Origin: Perkinsus chesapeaki
Lineage: Eukaryota > Perkinsozoa > Perkinsida > Perkinsidae
Assembly (NCBI GenBank): GCA_013115145.1
Contig: JAAPAO010000210.1
Location: 1-52,431, forward strand
Direction of reading: 5' to 3'
DNA: 52,431 bases
The position numbers and the translations under genes were made by a program. Each line of letters starts with the position of its first letter. Within the stretch, counting starts at the first letter, position 1. The notes beneath the pieces were generated by a model. The model was not told the origin of the DNA. It was given only the letters and a program-made list of their open reading frames with translations, and did no database searches. Positions 46,837-52,431 of the stretch are shown piece after piece.

Positions 46837-47205
46837 ATGTCCGCTATGTTCAGCTTAATCTGCCGGCTGTTGGTTCTTGGGGTTCTAGCCTATTCTGACC
46901 CGAATGGAAAATATTGTGGGGGCGTCGGCTCGCTCTTCCAGATTAGTGTGGATATTCGTGGCAGAACTTTCGACCTCAACGCGAGGTTTCTCTCGAATTC
47001 TGCATCTGCTCGCAACGTGCCCTTCACTATGCCTAGTCCGGATACTATCCGACTTCCTCTCGATAACAGTGCGCTGAATAAGGCATTTGATGACCTCAAG
47101 GCTCCCATCCAGAAGGAAGATTTGCAGACCCTACACTTTGCCAACGATGAGATCACGGCTACCACTCCTGTAGGTAGCATTAGCTTGACAAAAGACCAAT
47201 GTTAA
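46837..47205 (+). CDS. Small secreted two-cysteine protein, paralogue 3
   Basis: 122 residues from ATG 46837, or 119 from the in-frame ATG 46846, which lines up with the start of paralogue 1. Signal peptide MFSLICRLLVLGVLAYS. The mature part is NGKYCGGVGSLFQISVDIRG to SISLTKDQC, with the same two-cysteine layout and the same length after YCG as the other two. Conserved: NVPFTMP, PLDNSALNKAFDD, LHFANDEITA. It has no intron. It is about 8 kb from paralogue 1 with the carboxypeptidase between. Function unknown. Confidence 0.88.
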   Translation: MSAMFSLICRLLVLGVLAYSDPNGKYCGGVGSLFQISVDIRGRTFDLNARFLSNSASARNVPFTMPSPDTIRLPLDNSALNKAFDDLKAPIQKEDLQTLHFANDEITATTPVGSISLTKDQC

Positions 47206-47748
47206 GAACAGGGATATGACGGCTGCGAGATATGAGGCTATATGACGGTCTAGTCTAGTCTAGTCTCACGGTCTCATGGTACGCCGGTGCTGAGGGTTGT
47301 GAACATTGTGAGCAAGTTGCCCGGAGCAATGCTTTTGTAGTCTCTTGAAGAGACCAACGCTAACCGGTCGTCTACCTGTCTAAATCCCTTCAACGTCGCC
47401 AGCTCCATCCTAGGCCCACATGACAATATACTTGTAGACTTGTTAGTGGTAAGTCTACGAATGACGAGCTGCCGTCCTATGCTCTTGTTCGAACACAACT
47501 CCATCTAATCGTCGAGTTTCATTAGTTCTTAGCCGATCCTTGTCAAGTGACTGTTGGGTTTGAAGTGTCACGATCCCTCTGCATCGCGCTAAGCGTTGCT
47601 GACCCGCAAAATGACAGTTTTTCCCTTCATTCATTCATTTTATACCACGTTTATTGCTCTGGAGATGCGACGACCGCAGCAACCCCGATGAGTCATTGCC
47701 AACTATAAGGACAATTGTTGAAAAGCATGAATCGGGTGGATACGAAGA
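47206..47748. other. Spacer with a TCTAG microsatellite
   Basis: About 540 bases. A short (GTCTA)n run lies near 47248-47266. I see no gene. Confidence 0.5.
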
Positions 47749-47952
47749 ATGCAAAGAATGACCAGAACGTCTATTGTTTCATGGTTATCTGCCTGTCTTA
47801 CCTCAGTTGCTTCGTCCTCTGCTGACATGACGGAATGTTTGTGGACTCCACAAACATTTCGGGTTTGTGGAGTTCTCCACAATATGGAGATGCCATCGGG
47901 TGCTCGTACTATAACACAACGCTGTCCAACCGTCTCATTCGGACGATGCTAA
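47749..47952 (+). CDS. Possible small secreted peptide
   Basis: A 67-codon frame opens with MQRMTRTSIVSWLSACLTSV, which looks like a signal peptide ending near ASSSA. A short cysteine-containing part follows (MTECLWTPQTFRVCGVLHNM ... FGRC). There is no homology signal. A perfect palindrome lies inside the frame, so the coding nature is doubtful. It could be the first exon of a gene that continues to about 48940. Confidence 0.25.
   Translation: MQRMTRTSIVSWLSACLTSVASSSADMTECLWTPQTFRVCGVLHNMEMPSGARTITQRCPTVSFGRC
47834..47858. repeat. Perfect palindrome, 12-bp arms, 1-nt centre, with a second hairpin beside it
   Basis: AATGTTTGTGGA, a single C, then TCCACAAACATT. Just downstream, TTGTGGAG-TT-CTCCACAA (47865-47882) repeats the same core word. 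Confidence 0.92.
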
Positions 47953-48385
47953 TCTGGGTCTCGTTAAGTGAGTGTTGGATTCGAAGCATTAGAGGAAATA
48001 GCGACTTCTCCATAACCCCCAACATGGCTGACTTCTATAAGAATGAAAGTTATCCCATCCTGTGAGATCGGACCTGCCGCGCTTTCCACGATAAACGGAG
48101 TATAATGAGGGGCTCAGTTGTGTCCGAAGGGCCGTCTGAGTAAGCCACGTGCCAACAGTGCGGCATTGTTAATGCTTCTCGGTGCGAGCTCCCGAACGTG
48201 CGCGGCGTCGTTATGCAGGGCTCCCTGCTCCGTCTAAAACTTCAGAATAGGCTGTAAGGCGTCCGCGCGCGAAGGGATACGGTCCCTCGCTAGAGCTGAG
48301 TGAATAGCGCAGATAAGAGAAGCTACTTGTCGAATTTGAAAATCACCGGTAATTCTTCTTCACACTCTGCACCGTAGAAACTATT

Positions 48386-48937
48386 GTGTGGGGAGGATGC
48401 TGTCAAAAATTCCAGCCCCAGGTAGCTCGTGGACGATTTACAACTTGCGCAGCGAGAGCGCTAATATCTGTGTCTCCCGCGTCGATCGTAACTTGTATAC
48501 GAGATTCTGGACAAACTCGAAGGGCTCGAGATCCTCCTTCAACAGCGAGGCGTATCTCATCCACCTATATAGTTAGCCTGTTCGACGCCAATATCTGGAA
48601 ACTGACTGGAGTGGCGCTCACCACAGATCCCCAGGTGCACTCTACTGCCGGGCAGTTTATATGTGTAATTAGCTCCGGACTCGAGTCTGGAGAATCAAAG
48701 AGGGCAGAAACGAGTGAGTAGTATCTCGTGAGTTTCGGGCTTCTGGGCACCCACTCTAACTTATACTGAGCTTGACTCTGTAACTGCTGATGAACACAGG
48801 TCTCCAAAGCAAAGACGAAACCTGCTCTTAACTTTATGGAGCACAGCGGCCCGCTGTCAGCGGGAGATACCGCCTTAGCTATGCACAACGCTAAGCGTGA
48901 AAGGCGCACAATTGCGCTGTCTACTATAAGTATCTAG
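48386..48937 (+). CDS. Possible unrecognised gene or gene fragment
   Basis: Coding-like pieces on the plus strand: WTIYNLRSESANICVSRVDR in one frame near 48430-48500; LFDANIWKLTGVALTTDPQV followed by HSTAGQFICVISSGLESGES in another near 48578-48715; and, after a CACAG acceptor near 48799, VSKAKTKPALNFMEHSGPLS down to a stop near 48937. I could not find a start or settle the joins. No family is recognised. Confidence 0.3.
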
Positions 48938-48939
48938 CT

Positions 48940-49440
48940 AGGGCACTACAGCAGATTTGTGATACATATAATATGTAACATATTGTGGATGTAAACCCAA
49001 ACTGTTGAGCTCAACTATCTTGATGAGCTCCTTATCTACTTGGGCACTTGCCCGTGGTGAGAGAGTTAGCGAGGCTCATTCCATGCCTAGTCCCCTGCCG
49101 CTATCGTACCAACCACTGGTAACCTCTTTCCTGACCTGCTCATTCCTTATGAATGCAAGTGCCACATCTACTCGTATCGGTGTCTATCGCTGTATCCGGA
49201 TTTCGGGCTTCGATAGTTGTTATTCGACTGATCAAATTATGAAGGAAGTAGCTTAAGTTTGAGCCTTGAGCGAATTCGTCCGACTGGACGAACTATTCCC
49301 CGAAGGTGCACTCAGCATGAATTCCAATGATAATTTAACAATCGAATAAACGTTCAAGGTGAGTCTCGGCTTACTCACCATGTACTAACTTTCACCAGGC
49401 TGATTATAGTGAAGATACACATTGCCTTATACTCTGTAAA
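48940..49440. other. Gene-poor spacer
   Basis: No supported gene. An open frame near 49020-49256 lacks any family signal. A TTCGTCC-GACT-GGACGAA hairpin lies at 49275-49292. Confidence 0.4.
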
Positions 49441-49449
49441 CGTCTTACA

Positions 49450-50100
49450 TAATGGAGTCTCACCCGCGTTATATAAAACGCCGGTTTAATACACATAACG
49501 CATAATACAACGCGGGTTGTCGCTAAATAGCGCACATAACGCGATAAACGCAAAATTCGTTTTACTCACGCACGCTAAAACGCGTAGCTATACCTGGTGT
49601 AGTCCCCACAATAACACCTGAAGTGGTCCACTTCAGGTGTTATTGTGGGGACTCGCGTACGTGCCGACCTGAACTTGACAAACTCCACTAGTCGAACTCG
49701 AGGTTGTTTGGGCAACCCAACAATAAGTTTCGTGAAATGCTGAAACTACTGGTCGCTATCCGACTAGAGCTTCTAACTGGCTGCCCGTAAAGAAAATGGA
49801 AATTAGCTAGAATACGACATCAAGAAAGGTCTGGGAGCTCGATTCCCCCTTCAACGGCATTACCGATGTCAAAGAAGTTGATAGTTTCGGGATTTTCCTG
49901 GGGTCCCTTGTAGTACTATTGCCGCCGTTCCAGGTTAGTTCTAGTAGTACTCTACTGCTAAGTTTGTATCTATATACAACGCGTTATATCGCGCTAAACT
50001 CGTATGCGTTGTGAGAAACGCGTTTTACTCACGCCTTAACGTGTAAAACGTATTATAACGCGTTATGATGGAGGTATGAAAGACATTATTGCGTTTTACG
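49450..50100. mobile_element. Candidate non-autonomous element: AACGC-rich flanks around a central palindrome
   Basis: The left flank (about 49465-49590) and right flank (about 49975-50100) both carry many copies of AACGC or GCGTT in both orientations, often as ATAACGCG. They also share the longer word CGTTTTACTCACGC (near 49558 and 50020). Between them lies the 53-base palindrome and no coding sequence. Dense subterminal motifs around a core are typical of some DNA transposon derivatives. I could not define exact ends or a target duplication. Confidence 0.35.
49601..49653. repeat. 53-base perfect palindrome, 26-bp arms, 1-nt centre
   Basis: The arm 49601-49626 (AGTCCCCACAATAACACCTG then AAGTGG) is exactly complementary to 49628-49653, with one T between at 49627. 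Pairing stops at both outer ends. It is in non-coding DNA. Confidence 0.97.
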
Positions 50101-50255
50101 CTGGCAATTGAAGCGGTGCTTAATAACGAGCAAATACATGATACAGCAATCACGTCTTCCTGCTACTGGCCTTAATCATCATCATCTGCTCCTTCTTCCT
50201 CGGGCCTCGAAACACTCGGCGAGTCTTGACGGCTCGAGAACTTGGACCTTCTTAT

Positions 50256-52316
50256 CTGCTGCTGTTGTTGTTGTTTTTTCTCAACAGCGGCATGCAGAAT
50301 ACAAGTATACAGAACTGGCCCTCGCGGGCAGATATACTAAGCCCTCGCGGGCAGATATACTAAGCCCTTGCGGGCATACGAAAAAGCCCTTGCGGGCAAA
50401 CCAAATTACAGAAGGCCCCGACGAGCATCAAGATGCTGCATCATGGCCTCGAAGAGTCGATTGAAGGCCTTGCGGCGCTTCAAATCGACGACCATTTTAT
50501 AAAAGTGATAGGGGACACCACCCTTAACGCGCTTCCTGACATGCTCTAAGAGCGGGCAGGAGCGCAGGAGGTGCCTTAGGTTCCCTATCGGGGCTCCGCA
50601 ATCACACTCCGGAGAGTCGATTACCCCACATCTGTGAAGATGAGCTGGGGTTGGAGCCCTACAGAACACTACAGCACTAACTGCTGGGGTAACTTCCCCA
50701 CGACTCCACAGCCTCGCATGCGAGGCACAGTAGAAGAAGTCGTTGCAGGCAGTGCCAAGACCAGCCCGTTTCTCTGACCACCAGTCACTTGCGTAGTGAC
50801 AGAAGCCCGGCTTCGGCTTGATACCGCCGAAGGGTCCTCACACTGATTTCTGTCTCCGAGGAGACTTCCGTCATGGAGGCACCCTTGGCTGCCAGTTCAT
50901 CAGCTCGGTCGTTGGCAGGCATGCCGCTGTGACCAGGTACCCAATGAAAGGTGACCTTGTCCGGGAGTCCAGCCAAGAGCAGAGTAATCTGCCTGGCTTT
51001 ATCCCGCCGAGCTACCGTAGATCTAGACGACAAGATCTTGAGTACCGCCTGAGAGTCCATGAAGACTTCCCAGCTTTCCTCTTGATCTGCCGCCGAGACG
51101 ACCCAGCGGACTGCTTCGAGAACTCCAAGGAGTTCACAGTCCGTAATAGTAGCGTAAGGGGAGAGCTTCCAGCAACTAGCGTGGAGCTCTACTCCCTTAC
51201 GATAAACCACCATGCCAGCACGCCTTGCGGTCTTTGACCACCGAGCCATCAGTAAAGATGGCATTTCCGGTTAGGAGAGCCGCCTGCGCGTAGCGCTTGG
51301 CTTCCTCCTTTGGCCGGATGGTTGTCTTGACCGAGGGCTCCCACGGAGGAGTGGGTAAGCCCCGCCAGCACTGGACTTTGTCCAGACTACCATGGCCCTC
51401 AGAGAGGACCAGGCCTTTGACCGCAAGACATTGGTCTAGGGCCCTCGCACAGCCAAGTGCGGACAGCCTTGCGGCTGCGGTAGTCTTCAGCTCTAAGTCT
51501 GCTGGCAGTAAGCCAGCCGCGACACAGAGTGCCGCGTTAGAGCTGTTCCTTGGAGCCTGGAGGGCTATCCTCGCAACCATGGCTGTGACCTGCAGCATTA
51601 CAGACTTCGCCGTGGCGGATTCAAGCCCTTCCTTCCAGGCTACTACTGCGTGAGCAAGGGCGGGTTGGATCGCCACCTTATAGGTTTTGATTATCTTCCT
51701 ACCAGTGATCCCTGCTCGCGCCCAACCAAGGTGCCTCAGCCGGCCAAGTTTGGCCTTGGCTTCGGACACCTTTAACCGAATATGGTGCTGGAAAGACAGA
51801 CGATGGTCAATCCAGACACCAAGAACCCGAACGACTTTGACAATGTCGACGGGTACACCATCAAGGGACAAGACATGGTCCCCGATGGTCCTAGGCAGGA
51901 GCGCCTGGCTTTTGGCCGGCTCATAGGACACTACCGCTTCGGCAGCCCAGGCCAGCAGCAGAGCCTCTGCTGACCGCCACCGTTCAACCAAAGACGGGCC
52001 TGTGCCACCCGATACCATTACCGTCGTGTCATCCGCATAGAGGGTCAGGCTCACGCCTTTCTCCTCCATACCTGCGAACTCATCCACGAGCGGTAGGGTG
52101 CTCAAGAGGAACAGGAAAGGGCCCAGAGCACTGCCCTGGGGGACGCCCCTTTCCAGCTCTAGGCTGGCACCGTCAGAACCATAGACAGCCGAAACACCCT
52201 AGGCTCTTAAATAGCTCTCTACAATGTCCACAACGTACCGTGGAACATTGTATCGGGCCAGAGTTGCCAGGATGTGGCTGTGTTTTAATAAACGGTAAAC
52301 GAGGTTTGCCGAAGTA
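50256..52316 (-). pseudogene. Decayed non-LTR retrotransposon (reverse transcriptase, RNase H, terminal zinc knuckle)
   Basis: Read on the minus strand, from about 52316 come NLVYRLLKHS and ARYNVPRYVVDIVESYLRA, then an in-frame stop (52199-52201). The reverse transcriptase motifs GVPQGSALGPFLFLLS and LTLYADDTTVMVSG follow, and the thumb-like LGVWIDHRLSF. RNase H follows: FTDGSVV, a frameshift near 51225, then DCELLGVLEAV, MDSQAV and WVPGHSGMPANDRADELAAK, so the acidic residues are present. After another break near 50790 the C-terminal knuckle CDCGAPIGNLRHLLRSCPLL ends the protein near 50406. The 3' tail has a (CAA/CAG)n run (50256-50279). YADD, RNase H and the knuckle suit the Tad1/Jockey/I-like groups. 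The copy is 5' truncated or cut, and not functional. Confidence 0.9.
50318..50398. repeat. Tandem repeat in the retrotransposon 3' region
   Basis: Four copies of the core GCCCTYGCGGGCA occur in about 80 bases. The first two share the spacer GATATACTAA exactly; the last two have different spacers. It lies between the end of the coding relic and the (CAA)n-type tail. Confidence 0.85.
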
Positions 52317-52431
52317 AAACGAGGGGGCTCCGCTTCGCCCTGTGCACGCGTGCGAGGCCCGGGCCTCGCCGTGCGCGTGTTGTGTTTGGTGTCACCTGGC
52401 GGGGTGATGATCCCCGGCCTGCTGTCGACTA
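52317..52431. other. GC-rich end of the window, not assignable
   Basis: The reverse-transcriptase-like frame stops making sense around 52316. The remaining 115 bases are GC-rich (CGAGGCCCGGGCCTCG near 52348) and match nothing I recognise. They may be the target site, another element, or a rearranged 5' part of the retrotransposon. Confidence 0.4.

Noticed and set aside
50318-50398. CRISPR-like array
   Set aside because: It has only four short cores with partly identical spacers, in the 3' region of a retrotransposon in a eukaryotic genome.

Overview
The window reads as nuclear DNA of a eukaryotic microbe. My best guess is a perkinsid-like alveolate. Most genes are split by many very short GT-AG introns (about 38-60 nt), exons stay coding-like between stops, and 5' leaders are short. 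The small secreted protein family also fits that guess. The organism is an inference; the eukaryotic housekeeping content is plain. There is no operon structure, CRISPR array or complete RNA gene.

Left part, 1-37.3 kb, is mostly housekeeping. It starts with the C-terminal part of a ClC chloride channel (2-1183, +, unusually AT-rich and intron-free). A very long multi-exon coiled-coil gene with a kinesin-like but degenerate N-terminus follows (minus, about 8990-1657). Next are a five-exon tryparedoxin/nucleoredoxin-like gene (minus, 10352-9675) and an unrecognised gene (minus, about 12470-11001). A gene-poor stretch of about 3.2 kb separates these from RAD6/UBC2 (minus, 16922-15713), which is divergent from RLP24 (plus, 17645-18394). 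NOP14 (18562-24127) follows RLP24, so two ribosome-biogenesis genes sit side by side. After them comes a 1010-residue protein with a zinc-ribbon-like motif and a divergent NADAR-like C-terminus (24364-27711), then an unrecognised gene (27827-29109). Two tandem intronless hexokinases (29571-30914 and 31661-32998) precede MCM6 (33123-37280).

Right part, 37.3-52.4 kb, is accessory. Three gap-free paralogues of a small secreted two-cysteine protein (38261, 40689, 46837) lie around a secreted serine carboxypeptidase (43182-45545). The DNA between them is gene-poor and carries perfect palindromes with a single unpaired central base. The largest has 26-bp arms (49601-49653) and lies inside a block flanked by AACGC-rich repeats. 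The window ends in a decayed non-LTR retrotransposon on the minus strand, with reverse transcriptase, RNase H and a terminal zinc knuckle.

Most interesting points: the cluster of 1-nt-centre palindromes; the secreted family around a secreted protease; a gene-conversion-like tract between the hexokinases; the degenerate NADAR-like protein; and the kinesin-like head with a broken P-loop. Exon joins were worked out by eye. They are firm for the tryparedoxin-like gene, RAD6, RLP24, the NADAR-like gene and the MCM6 start, and approximate for the coiled-coil gene, NOP14, the rest of MCM6 and the unrecognised genes.
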